A DNA stretch of 41,528 nt from Dehalococcoidia bacterium (GTDB taxonomy: Bacteria; Chloroflexota; Dehalococcoidia; Lucifugimonadales; GCA-002694895), in NCBI GenBank assembly GCA_029936815.1, contig JAPYRX010000009.1, positions 24,682 to 66,209 of the forward strand. The letters run 5' to 3'. This document shows positions 26,370-36,015 of the stretch, in pieces. Both the position numbers and the translations under genes were made by a program. Each line of letters begins with the position of its first letter. Position 1 is the first letter of the stretch. The notes under the pieces are model-generated. The model made no database searches. It saw nothing but the letters and a program-made list of their open reading frames with translations, and was not told where the DNA came from.

Positions 26370-27074
26370 ATGAATATTTTATGTTACAAAGATAGTTATT
26401 TGAAAGAATGTAAATCTACCGTTATTGAAGTCAATGAATTAGGGATTGTCTTAGATCAAACAGTTTTTTATCATGGAGGGGGAGGTCAACCCTCTGATAC
26501 AGGAAAACTAATATATAATTCTATTGTCTATGAAGTGAAAAATATAAATAAAATAGACGGTAAAATCTTTCATGTAATTGATGGAGAAAAACCCGAAGTC
26601 AATTCAATTGTAGAAGTTTTTATAGATTGGGAAAACAGATATAAATTGATGAGAACTCATACAGCTTTACATATCTTATGTGGAGTGATTTGGAGAGATT
26701 ACGGAGCTTCTGTTACTGGTGGAGATATGAAACCATTATCCGGTCGAATGGATTTTGAACTCAATGAAATGTCAGTAAATTTTTCTAAAGAAGTAGAACA
26801 AAAAATTAATTTCGAAGTTAAATCATCAAGAAATATCAAAGTATATGATTTACCAAGAGAAGAAGCTTTTAAAATTCCTGATTTGATTAGAACAAAAATC
26901 AACCTACTGCCAAAAGGAATAGAATCAATTCGTATTGTTGATATAGAAGGATTGGATTTACAAGCTGATGGAGGAACTCATGTTCATAACACTTCGGAAG
27001 TTGGATACATAAAAATGGTTGGTCATGAAAGTAAGGGTAAAAATAACAAAAGATTAAGAATTGAAATTATTTAA
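26370..27074 (+). CDS. alaX: AlaX-type alanyl-tRNA editing protein
   Basis: This 234-residue free-standing editing domain hydrolyses Ser- or Gly-tRNA(Ala). The GGAG at 26361-26364 before the ATG at 26370 decides the start; an ATG at 26343 would add nine residues. The N-terminus has TVFYHGGGGQPSDTG (beta-barrel domain of AlaRS-like proteins). Zinc ligands are His97 and His101 in RTHTALHIL, and the later DGGTHVHNTSEVG segment supplies another ligand. Length fits AlaX-M. It is convergent with fdhA, with 1 bp between them. Confidence 0.9.
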   Translation: MNILCYKDSYLKECKSTVIEVNELGIVLDQTVFYHGGGGQPSDTGKLIYNSIVYEVKNINKIDGKIFHVIDGEKPEVNSIVEVFIDWENRYKLMRTHTALHILCGVIWRDYGASVTGGDMKPLSGRMDFELNEMSVNFSKEVEQKINFEVKSSRNIKVYDLPREEAFKIPDLIRTKINLLPKGIESIRIVDIEGLDLQADGGTHVHNTSEVGYIKMVGHESKGKNNKRLRIEII

Positions 27075-27075
27075 A

Positions 27076-29775
27076 TCAAATTTTCCCAATTTTTACTGAA
27101 CATACTTTATATTCAGGAATTTTCGAATCGGGATCGACTGCAGGATTAGTTAAAAAGTTTGCAGCGTGATTTTGTAATTTTACAAATGGAACAAAAATTT
27201 CTCCATTTGACATTTTGTCTGTCACGTAGGCTCTTGCTTCTAGTTTTCCTCTTTTAGATTCAACCGAAATCCAATCACCGTCATTTATACCGAATTTATT
27301 ACTATCATGCGAGTTGATAGAAACTTCCAATTCACTTGCTTTTGAAAGTAAATATTCTGATCTTTTTGTCATAGTTCCACCATGCCAATGATATAAAATC
27401 CTACCTGTAATTAAAGTTAACGGATATTTTTTATTTGGAATCTCATCTGATCTAGGCCCCTGGCTATATCCAAAGAATTTAGCTCTAGCTCCTCTTGGAA
27501 AATCGGTTTCGTATAAATATCGTGTTCCAGGATGCTTTGTATCTGGGCAAGGCCATTGAATCCCGCCTTCATTTTCAAGTCTTTCATAATTAATACCAGA
27601 TATACTTGGAGTAAGTTTAGCCATCTCTTCCCATATTTCGGATGGTGAATTATATTCAAATTGTGAATTTAAATCTAATGATAATTTTTCAGCTACTTTA
27701 TTTGCAATTAATTGAATTATTTCCCAATCAGGCTTAGATTTTCCTATAGGGCTAATTGCAGCTCTGACTCTTTGTACTCTACGTTCACTATTAGTGAAAG
27801 TTCCATCTTTTTCTGCAAAACTAGCAGCTGGTAACACAACATCAGCAATTTGTGCTGTTTCATGTAAAAACAAATCTTGAACCACAAGAAATTCCAATTT
27901 TTTGAAAGTTTTTTCTGCGTGATTCAAATCTGGCTCACTTAGCAAAGGGTTTTCGCCAGTAATATACATTGCTTTTACTATGCCTTCTTCAATCTTTTTA
28001 ACCATATCTGTTACTACATAACCATGAGTGGTAGGTAAACGTTCTGTTTGCCATGCATTATTAAATTTTTTCACAGTATTATCGTCTATTACTTGATATC
28101 CAGAAAATGAATTAGGTAAGCATCCAGCATCACCGCATCCCTGTACATTGTTTTGACCTCTAAGAGGAGATATTCCTGATCCTGGTTTCCCTAATTCCCC
28201 AGTCACCAATGATAAATTCAATAACGAATGTGCATTGGCTGTCCCATTAATATGTTGTGTTATCCCCATTCCCCATATGAGACATGATCCTCCAAATTTT
28301 GGCTTTGCATAATATTTGGCTGCTTGAATTATATCTTCAGATTTAACACCTGTAATACTTTCTACTTTTTCAGGAGTGTATTCATCTATTATTTTTTTCC
28401 ATTCTTCATAACCTTCTGTTCGAGATTCTATAAATTGAGTATTTTCTAATTTTTGATCTAAAATTGATTTTGCTATACCATTTAGTAAAGCAACATCAGT
28501 CCCTGGTTTTGGTCTTAGCCATAGATCAGCATAATCGCACATTTCAATTCGCCTAGGATTTATAATTATTAATTTAGCGCCTTTTTCTATAACTGCTCTT
28601 CTCATTCTAGACGCAGCAACCGGATGATTTGAATTTGCATCTGATCCTGCAATTATTAGGCATCCAGATTCCTCGTAGTCAATATATGAGTTGCTAGTAG
28701 CGCCACTACCTAAAGATTTTAACATTGCTTCTACTGAAGGTGAATGACACAATCTAGTGCAATGATCTATATTATTGCTTTTCATAACAAGTCTTGAAAA
28801 TTTTTGTTGAATGTATCCATCTTCATTTGTAGCTTTAGCAGAACATAAAGTTGCAAATGAATTTCCAATGTATCCACTAAATTTATCCGCTATAAGGTTG
28901 ATTGCTTCATCCCAAGAAGATTCCACAAATATTCCATCTTTTTTTATCAAAGGAGTTTTAATTCTATCTTTATGTTGAACAAATCTATATCCAAATCTAC
29001 CTTTTATACATAACATTCCCAAACTTGATTTATTCTTTGGATCATCAGATACATTAATCATATTATCATTGTTATCTAATTCTATATTTATCCCACAGCC
29101 GACTCCGCAATATGGACAAGTAGTTGTTACACTTTTTGCTATGTTTCCAGGTTCTGGTTTCTTTTTTATTGCCCCAGTTGGGCAAACAGATAAACATTGA
29201 CCGCAGGTTGTGCAAACAGATTCTACTAAAGGTTCATCATTAAAAGTTCCAATCCTGGTATCGTTTCCTGTGCCCAGCATATCAATTGCGCCTATAAATT
29301 GTGCACCTTCTTGGCAGCCTGTTGTACAACGCCCACATAATATACAATCTTCCATAGAAATATCAAAAACTGTGTTGCTAGTGTCTGCTTTGCTTCTTTC
29401 CCTAGGAATAAATTTATTTTTTTCTACACTATAATAATTTAATGCAGTACTTAGATCCTTATAGTCTTTACCGGATTTATTTTTGCTTAACATACCTGAT
29501 GTGAGAGATAAAACATTGCTGCGAATTTTATCTAAATTTTCACCCGTTGTTTTTATATTCATACTTTCACTTACAGGAACTGAGCATGATGCTGGCAATC
29601 CTCGAATCCCTTCAATTTCTACTAAACAAGTTCGGCATGCTCCAAGTGCGTTCATTTCTTCATCTTTGCATAATTGAGAAATATATTGCTTATTCTGATT
29701 TATTGCATCAAGTACAGAGAAATTAGAAGGTACTTTTAAATTTTTGCCGTCAATAATGATGTTTGTATTTTTCAT
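27076..29775 (-). CDS. fdhA: NAD-dependent formate dehydrogenase catalytic subunit (Cys type)
   Basis: This 899-residue protein oxidises formate to CO2. From the N-terminus: a 2Fe-2S ferredoxin domain (Cys36, 47, 50, 64), a His/Cys-type linker, two 4Fe-4S clusters (Cys144/147/150/154 and Cys188/191/194/198), and the Mo/W-bis-MGD domain with its own 4Fe-4S site (Cys220/223/227/256). The metal ligand is Cys343 in HCTRLCHSPSV, so no selenocysteine is used here. The C-terminal dinucleotide-binding domain is complete (LITGRILYHWHGGTMT). The next gene upstream in the operon encodes the NuoE/F-like diaphorase, its likely electron exit to NAD+. No signal peptide: a soluble cytoplasmic complex. Confidence 0.95.
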   Translation of the reverse strand: MKNTNIIIDGKNLKVPSNFSVLDAINQNKQYISQLCKDEEMNALGACRTCLVEIEGIRGLPASCSVPVSESMNIKTTGENLDKIRSNVLSLTSGMLSKNKSGKDYKDLSTALNYYSVEKNKFIPRERSKADTSNTVFDISMEDCILCGRCTTGCQEGAQFIGAIDMLGTGNDTRIGTFNDEPLVESVCTTCGQCLSVCPTGAIKKKPEPGNIAKSVTTTCPYCGVGCGINIELDNNDNMINVSDDPKNKSSLGMLCIKGRFGYRFVQHKDRIKTPLIKKDGIFVESSWDEAINLIADKFSGYIGNSFATLCSAKATNEDGYIQQKFSRLVMKSNNIDHCTRLCHSPSVEAMLKSLGSGATSNSYIDYEESGCLIIAGSDANSNHPVAASRMRRAVIEKGAKLIIINPRRIEMCDYADLWLRPKPGTDVALLNGIAKSILDQKLENTQFIESRTEGYEEWKKIIDEYTPEKVESITGVKSEDIIQAAKYYAKPKFGGSCLIWGMGITQHINGTANAHSLLNLSLVTGELGKPGSGISPLRGQNNVQGCGDAGCLPNSFSGYQVIDDNTVKKFNNAWQTERLPTTHGYVVTDMVKKIEEGIVKAMYITGENPLLSEPDLNHAEKTFKKLEFLVVQDLFLHETAQIADVVLPAASFAEKDGTFTNSERRVQRVRAAISPIGKSKPDWEIIQLIANKVAEKLSLDLNSQFEYNSPSEIWEEMAKLTPSISGINYERLENEGGIQWPCPDTKHPGTRYLYETDFPRGARAKFFGYSQGPRSDEIPNKKYPLTLITGRILYHWHGGTMTKRSEYLLSKASELEVSINSHDSNKFGINDGDWISVESKRGKLEARAYVTDKMSNGEIFVPFVKLQNHAANFLTNPAVDPDSKIPEYKVCSVKIGKI

Positions 29776-29784
29776 GATATGTAT

Positions 29785-31425
29785 TTATTGGTTATAAAAA
29801 TATTTCAAGTAACTAATTATAGGGTTTCCTGCAGCTTGCCCTAAACCACAAAGAGAGGCTACATTAACAGTTTCAGCTAGTAGATTTAAATCGTTTATAG
29901 AATTGTTATTAACCGAGATGTTTTTCAATTGTTCTAATTGTTTTACCATTCGTGGAGTACCTTCTCTACACGGCGTACATTTTCCACATGATTCTGACGA
30001 ATTATATTTTGCCAAGTTAATTACAACATCTATAGGATCTATAGTTGAATTTATTCCTATGAACCCACCTGCCCCAAGCATAATACCATTTTCATTTATT
30101 AATCCACCTTTTAATTTCGTATGAAATTCTGACTTTGGTAAAAGACCACTAGATGGCCCTCCTATAGCTAGAAATTCAATTTTATTTTCCAAATCTTCAA
30201 TTTGAGTATAATTAAACAATTCACTTATTTTAATTCCCATCGGAATTTCAAGTATCCCAGATTTTTTAAAGTGCCCGCTTATACTTAATAATTTTGTTCC
30301 TGGGAAATCTTTATCTCCAATTTTTTTAAATTCATTAATTGAATTATTTAATATAAATGTAATATTACATAATGTCTCTGCGTTATTTATGATTGTAGGA
30401 AGGCTGAAAACACCTTTTTCAGTAGGGAAAGGAGGTTTCAATCTAGGTTCTCGTCTTTGTCCTTCCATGGTGTTTAACAATGTAGTTTCTTCTCCGCATA
30501 CATACCCTCCAGCTCCTGACTCAAGTTTTATTTTTAATTTAAAATTAGAATTGTTAATCTTTCCGTTCTTTCCAATAATTCCATTTTTTTCCATTTGTGA
30601 TAAAGCATTTTTCAAGCTATTGAAACCATTCTCAGCTTCTCCATTAATATAAAAAACTAAGTTACTACAATTATTAGCATAAGAAGCTATTAAAGCTCCT
30701 TCTATTAATTTAAATGGCATATGTTCCATAATTAATCTATCTTTAAATACACCAGGTTCGCCTTCTTCACAATTAACAATTAGATACTTTTGAATAGAAG
30801 TTTTTGTAGATGCCATTTTCCACTTCGTTGCAGTTGGAAAATATGCCCCTCCTCGTCCTTTCAATCCTGATTCTTCAACTAATCGAATGATTTCTTCTGG
30901 TGATTTATTTAAAGCTTCTTTTAAAGCATTAAATTGATATATCTTATTGTAAGAATCAAAAGTTCCATCTTTAATTTCGTTTATATTTTCTAATAATACT
31001 GGTCTACTAAGAATTTCAGAAGAATCAATAATCGGAGTTATCAATTCGTTATTTTTTTTGTACTCTTTTTTTTCAATAGAGTACGTTGAATGACTTTGAA
31101 ATCCGATTGGAGCATTAAAGCATTTAAATTTACAATCTGTTGGATTTGTTATTTCATTTTTATTGTTTATAAAACAAGAAAGGCCAGAGCATTCTTTAAA
31201 ATCATTATCAATAGATAATTGAATTTCAGGGTAGGTAGTAATAGATCCAAATATTTCACTTTTAGCTACTTTCAAATATCTAGATAAAGTAATCATGTCT
31301 TCTTGAGAAATAAATCCATTTATATTTTGAATCATATGTAATGCTTGTAGAAGAGAACTTTTTTGCGGCTCAAAATTATCAACTAATAATTCTTTTGTAT
31401 TTTTATATGATTTGTTTAATTGCAT
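29785..31425 (-). CDS. fdhB: NuoE-NuoF fusion, diaphorase subunit of formate dehydrogenase
   Basis: This 546-residue protein joins two complex-I-like domains. Residues 1-~120 resemble NuoE, with 2Fe-2S ligands Cys79/84 and Cys98/102; the spacing between the pairs (13 residues) is shorter than usual. Residues ~160-546 are NuoF: GLKGRGGAYFPTATKW (NADH/FMN site), NCEEGEPGVFKDR, GAGGYVCGEETTLLN and the 4Fe-4S site SCGKCTPCREGTPR (Cys480/483/486, with Cys526). It would pass electrons from FdhA to NAD+. Its stop lies 9 bp before the fdhA start codon (ATG at 29775). Symbol by analogy. Confidence 0.9.
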   Translation of the reverse strand: MQLNKSYKNTKELLVDNFEPQKSSLLQALHMIQNINGFISQEDMITLSRYLKVAKSEIFGSITTYPEIQLSIDNDFKECSGLSCFINNKNEITNPTDCKFKCFNAPIGFQSHSTYSIEKKEYKKNNELITPIIDSSEILSRPVLLENINEIKDGTFDSYNKIYQFNALKEALNKSPEEIIRLVEESGLKGRGGAYFPTATKWKMASTKTSIQKYLIVNCEEGEPGVFKDRLIMEHMPFKLIEGALIASYANNCSNLVFYINGEAENGFNSLKNALSQMEKNGIIGKNGKINNSNFKLKIKLESGAGGYVCGEETTLLNTMEGQRREPRLKPPFPTEKGVFSLPTIINNAETLCNITFILNNSINEFKKIGDKDFPGTKLLSISGHFKKSGILEIPMGIKISELFNYTQIEDLENKIEFLAIGGPSSGLLPKSEFHTKLKGGLINENGIMLGAGGFIGINSTIDPIDVVINLAKYNSSESCGKCTPCREGTPRMVKQLEQLKNISVNNNSINDLNLLAETVNVASLCGLGQAAGNPIISYLKYFYNQ

Positions 31426-31426
31426 T

Positions 31427-33202
31427 TTATTTTATATTTAATTGTTTTAATTTCTTAGTAGGTATATTACCATTCTTATCCCAATCTCTGAAATAATAAT
31501 AATTATCTATCATAGAATCCAAGAAGTTATTTGATATGATTTGATTTTTTTCAGATTCGTTTTTCAATAATCTCTCTGGTAAATTATCATCTTTTCTTAC
31601 CCATCCATTATTGATATTAAATAATTTTTTCAAATTATTAATCCTTTCTCCAGCAATTTTTAATTTTCCCGGGCTAATTATTTCTCCAGTTAAATGAGAA
31701 TAGATATGTGAACTTTCGTAATAAAAATCATCAAACGATTTTCTTAAAAATTTACACCAAATCATAGAATCTAATACTGCTGAATAATCTTCGCTGTCTT
31801 TTGTTTTTTTTGCAATTATTTGTGGGTCTATAAATATTTCTTTGTTATTAAAATCAATGTCATAAGCGCTTGCTCTGTTATGGCATGCTCCTTTTGTACT
31901 TACCGAAAGTGCTAATGCAAGAGCAGGAAGATTCCTTGGATCATACGATGGAATTTCCAACCCTTTGACGTGCATTGCATACAAGTAAGATTTATTTCCT
32001 ATCGTTTCGGATGCTATTTTACTCCCTTCTGCAAGAAGATTTCCAATTGAATTTCTATACGCTATATTCTTTATTAATTCAAGTAATTTTTGCTCTGTAC
32101 TTATGTCAATGGATTCTTTTAGATGTCCATTATTAGATGCTTCTATGGCCCAAGAAATAGTAACTCCAGTACTGATTGTATCCATTCCTAATTCGTCACA
32201 TAAATTAGATGCTCTAATAATCCAATTAGGGTCACTTATTCCTAAATTCGATCCTAAACTCGCAGTCGTTTGGAATTCTAGCCTTGAAGTTATTGGCTCA
32301 TTATTATCATTTGTGATAAAAATCTTTTCACAACCTATAGTACAATTTGCACAATGAGCTTTTTTGGAAAAATGATTTTTAATTAAATTTTCCCCCTCTA
32401 TTTTTGTAGACTCTTTAAATGTTGATTCTGAAAAATTTTTTGTTGGCAACATTTCCAATCTGTTTAGCAATGACATATTTATTGTTGTTCCGGTTGTTCT
32501 ATATTTTTCTGTGGAATCCCCAAGACTTTTAATTGATAATTCTTTTCTAATTTCATTGAGTTTTTGAGGGTTATATATTTTGATTTTTTGATTTCCATTA
32601 ACTGCAATTGCTTTAAGATTTTTCGACCCCATTACAGCCCCGACTCCTGTTCTAGCGGCCATTCGACCACCATCATTTTTGATCCCGGCAAATCTTACTA
32701 AGTTTTCACCAGCAGGCCCAATTGTTGCAAAAGAAAAGTCACTACCTAAACTTGTTGAAAGTAGTGATTCTGTTTCAGAAGTGGTTTTCCCCCAAATATT
32801 TGTTGCATTTAAAAACTCTACTTTGGAATTTGTTATTTTAATTAATCTATACTTGTTAGATTTGCCTCTTATTACTAAAGCATCAAACCCTGTCTTTTTT
32901 AATTTGTCCGCAAAATAACTCGAAGACATAGAGTCTCCAATAAAATTTGTAAGAGGGGATTTAGTTGCGATTGAATATTTACTTGTGGTTGTTAATCTTG
33001 TTCCCGTTAGGGGACTTGAACAAAAAACTAAAGGATTACTTGGGCTAAGAGGGTCGCTTTTCGAAGAATATTTGTTAAGAAGATATGTACTTAAACCTGT
33101 ACCTCCTAAATAATCATAAAGAATTTGATCTTCAATTTTTTCTTCTTCAAATGTAAGATCATCTAAATTTATCAATAAATATTTATTGTTATATCCTTTC
33201 AA
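31427..33202 (-). CDS. Aldehyde ferredoxin oxidoreductase family protein (tungsten/molybdenum)
   Basis: This 591-residue AOR homologue oxidises an aldehyde to the acid, or runs in reverse, using a tungsto- or molybdo-pterin and one 4Fe-4S cluster. The N-terminal domain has YLGGTGLSTYLL and FCSSPLTGT. GVGAVMGSKNLKAI is the pterin-binding motif. Cluster ligands are Cys284/287/291 in HCANCTIGC and Cys483 in DSMIWCKFLRK. The substrate is unknown. It sits between MobA-MoaD and the NuoE/F-like diaphorase in one tight operon, so the diaphorase could serve it as well as formate dehydrogenase. Confidence 0.92.
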   Translation of the reverse strand: MKGYNNKYLLINLDDLTFEEEKIEDQILYDYLGGTGLSTYLLNKYSSKSDPLSPSNPLVFCSSPLTGTRLTTTSKYSIATKSPLTNFIGDSMSSSYFADKLKKTGFDALVIRGKSNKYRLIKITNSKVEFLNATNIWGKTTSETESLLSTSLGSDFSFATIGPAGENLVRFAGIKNDGGRMAARTGVGAVMGSKNLKAIAVNGNQKIKIYNPQKLNEIRKELSIKSLGDSTEKYRTTGTTINMSLLNRLEMLPTKNFSESTFKESTKIEGENLIKNHFSKKAHCANCTIGCEKIFITNDNNEPITSRLEFQTTASLGSNLGISDPNWIIRASNLCDELGMDTISTGVTISWAIEASNNGHLKESIDISTEQKLLELIKNIAYRNSIGNLLAEGSKIASETIGNKSYLYAMHVKGLEIPSYDPRNLPALALALSVSTKGACHNRASAYDIDFNNKEIFIDPQIIAKKTKDSEDYSAVLDSMIWCKFLRKSFDDFYYESSHIYSHLTGEIISPGKLKIAGERINNLKKLFNINNGWVRKDDNLPERLLKNESEKNQIISNNFLDSMIDNYYYFRDWDKNGNIPTKKLKQLNIK

Positions 33203-33205
33203 TAA

Positions 33206-34099
33206 TCAACCTCCCGATTGACTGCTAAATATTAATATAGAGTCGTTTTGTTGCAAAGAAATCTTTTTGTCTGAAATATTTTTTATTCCATTTATACCTA
33301 AATTGTAACTTTTTTTTAACTCATTTGTATCTTTTTTAATTATTTGACCAATCAAATCAGGCTTAGCTTTACTTATTAATTTTATCAGTTCAGTTTCAGT
33401 AACTTGTTTTTTGGTGTAAAGATGAATAAAATCTTGTTTTGCAATCAACTTAGCTGTCCCAAAAAATTCAATTTTTATTTTGATTTTACACATCTCGCTA
33501 AAAATTTGATTAGCTTTATCTAAATCTGATTCGTTATTAATATTGAAAAAACTTTTTGAATTTGGTTCGACTTCGTCAATCTCATTTTCTGTGATAATTA
33601 TTGTTTTACATTTAGAGAAAATTTTTGAAATCTTATATACGTTTTGTTTCAATTGTTGATCAATCGCTTGCAAACAATTTTTATTATAAATCGCATGAGT
33701 TGAATGTTTATACCCCTCTGTTTCTGGTATGACTATGTCAATATTAGATCCCATTCTGTTTTTCATTGCATTAATTATATTTTTTGATACAAATGGCATA
33801 TCACAAGCCAATACGATTGCATTACTATTTTTAGATTCTAAAAGTCCACTGTATATACCCCCAAGAGATCCGGAATCACAATATTTGTCTACTACGATTT
33901 TGACATTCTTTATAAATGCAAATTCTTTTTTTCTAGCTTCATCATTAACAATTATAATAATTTCATCAACTGAACTTCGAATTGCGTCTATTACTGAATA
34001 TATTAATGGTCTCTCATTGAATAATTCTAAAGCTTTATCTCTACCTAATCTTCTACTTTTCCCTCCAGCTAATATAATACCTGTTAATAAATCATTCAT
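33206..34099 (-). CDS. mobA: MobA-MoaD fusion, molybdenum cofactor guanylyltransferase plus sulfur carrier
   Basis: This 297-residue protein has two parts. Residues 1-~200 are a MobA/MoCF-type nucleotidyltransferase: GIILAGGKSRRLGRDKAL, then GSLGGIYSGL, then LACDMPFVS. Residues ~203-297 resemble MoaD (ubiquitin fold): IKIEFFGTAKLIAK near the start and ILIFSSQSGG at the C-terminus, with the terminal Gly-Gly needed for thiocarboxylate formation. MobA attaches GMP (or CMP) to molybdopterin and MoaD delivers sulfur to precursor Z; joining them in one chain is unusual. The gene is flanked by MoeA-PBP and AOR; its start overlaps the MoeA-PBP stop by 4 bp. Confidence 0.87.
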   Translation of the reverse strand: MNDLLTGIILAGGKSRRLGRDKALELFNERPLIYSVIDAIRSSVDEIIIIVNDEARKKEFAFIKNVKIVVDKYCDSGSLGGIYSGLLESKNSNAIVLACDMPFVSKNIINAMKNRMGSNIDIVIPETEGYKHSTHAIYNKNCLQAIDQQLKQNVYKISKIFSKCKTIIITENEIDEVEPNSKSFFNINNESDLDKANQIFSEMCKIKIKIEFFGTAKLIAKQDFIHLYTKKQVTETELIKLISKAKPDLIGQIIKKDTNELKKSYNLGINGIKNISDKKISLQQNDSILIFSSQSGG

Positions 34100-36015
34100 T
34101 TGATTTCTTGTCCGGTTTTTGAAGTTGAATATCCGCCTATTTTATTAATAGAATTTTTAAATTCTTTGGAATTTATTATTTCTATTAATATTTGTATATG
34201 TTTCTCATTAATAATATTTTCAGGTATAACGATATCAAAGCTTTCTTCTTTAATTGGTACAAATCCCAAATCATAAGCTTTTGCAGCTGACATGATTCCT
34301 AATCCATAATCTGCATTACCTGATTGAACTGCATAAGACACTGCTAAATGTGAGTTTTTTTCATTATTATAGCCATTAATATTTTTTGAATTTATATTGG
34401 AAGTTGATAGTAAATAGTCTAATAATATTCTTGTCCCTGATCCTTTTTGTCTGTTAACAAATATAAGGTTTTCATTATTAAAATCATTAATAGATTCTAT
34501 TTTAGATGGATTGTTTTTTTTTGTTATTATTCCTTGTATTCTATCAACTAGATTTATAGCTTTAACTTTATTGTTTTTTACGAATTTGTTTATGAATGTG
34601 ATATTGTATTGTTCTGTTTCAGGATCAAAAATATGTGTTCCTGCAATATGGCATAAATTTTGGTCAATAGATAATAATCCGCCCAAACTCCCTATGGGAT
34701 TTATCGCCATTTGATATCCTAATCCTTTTTTTAAAAGAAATGATTTAAGTATATCTAATACTAAATCATGACTACCACTGCATATGATTGTATTATTTAT
34801 ATTTTGTAAACTAGTTAAAGGATTTACATTGATTATTTCATGTTTTTGATAGCCTTCTTTGTTTCTGGGTATTTTGATTAAACAATTCGCTTTTTGAATT
34901 GAGCTAATTACACCTGCTCCTCCAGGTAAGGGTACCGCAATATATTCTTTATTTATCTTACCTACTGTAGCTCTTATATATTCATCTTCACCCATTGTAG
35001 AATTTAATTTCCTTGCTAATTTAGCTTTAATAGGCGGGATCGCTAGTGTTTTGTATTTGATTTTCTTTTCTATTAGAGGCTTAATTATTAGTTCATTTAT
35101 TAATATTGCTGAAACAGGATATCCTGGTAAGCCTATGACTGGTTTGTTTTTAATTTTACCCAATATAACTGGATGTCCTGGTTTTATAGAAACTCCATGC
35201 ACTATAACTTCCCCTAGGCCAGATATTATTTCTTTTGTGTAATCTTCTGATCCTGCTGAAGAACCAGCACTTACAATAATCAAATCATATCTCTCCACAG
35301 CATTTAAGATTTCATTTTTAATATCAGATTTGTTATCTTTTATGATGTGTGAAGTATTAGTTATCACACCTAAATCATTTAACATTCCATTTATAACAAA
35401 ACTATTAAATTCTATTAAATCTCCCTTATTATGATTTTCTCCTAAATGTATTAATTCGCTTCCGGTTGGAATGAATTTAGAAGTAAGAGGTTTTTTCACT
35501 TTTATTTTATCAACACCACCTGCTAAACAGACTCCAATATCAAAATGATTTATTTGAGAGTTTTCAGGTAATATCATTTCAGATTGTATTAAGTCTTCTC
35601 CAATTTCTCTTATATTATGCATTGGTGGAACGGACGAGAAAATTTTTACTTCTTTTAAATTTGATTTAGATATATCCTCTATCATAATTACAGAATCATA
35701 TTCATCATCAATTGGATCACCAGTATCCACCCAATCGAAATCTTTTTCAGATAATATTTTAGGAGATGTTTCAGTAGCTCCAATTGCTGATTTATGATTG
35801 ATTGATATTCCGTCCATTGCGGCCAAATTAAAATTTGGAGATGAAATTTTCGCAAAAATCGGTTCGTAAGTTATCTTTTGATTTGATTGAGTTACTTCTA
35901 TTTCTTCGAAATTTATGGTTTTAAAATAACTTTCAAGAGAATTGAAATATTTACTTATTGCTTCTTCAATAGGGATATCACTAAGATAATAATTTCTTGA
36001 TTTTTTATCATTCAT
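34096..36015 (-). CDS. moeA: MoeA fused to a periplasmic-binding-protein-like domain
   Basis: This 639-residue protein has MoeA at residues ~1-390: NLAAMDGISI, the IVSAGSSAGSEDYT segment and VIGLPGYPVSAILI. A PBP-like domain (PF12727 type) follows at ~400-639: SGSHDLVLDIL, IAGTHIFDPETEQYN, VNRQKGSGTRILLDYLL and YAVQSGNADYGLGI. MoeA inserts Mo or W into adenylylated molybdopterin; the appended domain probably binds the oxyanion or acts as a sensor. The start at 36015 gives an 8-bp overlap with the upstream moeA (ATGAATGA); a longer frame to 36072 would overlap it more without added homology. Confidence 0.9.
   Translation of the reverse strand: MNDKKSRNYYLSDIPIEEAISKYFNSLESYFKTINFEEIEVTQSNQKITYEPIFAKISSPNFNLAAMDGISINHKSAIGATETSPKILSEKDFDWVDTGDPIDDEYDSVIMIEDISKSNLKEVKIFSSVPPMHNIREIGEDLIQSEMILPENSQINHFDIGVCLAGGVDKIKVKKPLTSKFIPTGSELIHLGENHNKGDLIEFNSFVINGMLNDLGVITNTSHIIKDNKSDIKNEILNAVERYDLIIVSAGSSAGSEDYTKEIISGLGEVIVHGVSIKPGHPVILGKIKNKPVIGLPGYPVSAILINELIIKPLIEKKIKYKTLAIPPIKAKLARKLNSTMGEDEYIRATVGKINKEYIAVPLPGGAGVISSIQKANCLIKIPRNKEGYQKHEIINVNPLTSLQNINNTIICSGSHDLVLDILKSFLLKKGLGYQMAINPIGSLGGLLSIDQNLCHIAGTHIFDPETEQYNITFINKFVKNNKVKAINLVDRIQGIITKKNNPSKIESINDFNNENLIFVNRQKGSGTRILLDYLLSTSNINSKNINGYNNEKNSHLAVSYAVQSGNADYGLGIMSAAKAYDLGFVPIKEESFDIVIPENIINEKHIQILIEIINSKEFKNSINKIGGYSTSKTGQEIK

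Noticed and set aside
27417-27659. Minus-strand 80-aa frame inside fdhA
   Set aside because: It is an out-of-frame shadow of the conserved fdhA coding sequence with no ribosome-binding site.
28740-28760. Selenocysteine in formate dehydrogenase
   Set aside because: The metal-ligand position is an ordinary Cys codon (Cys343); the frame has no internal TGA.
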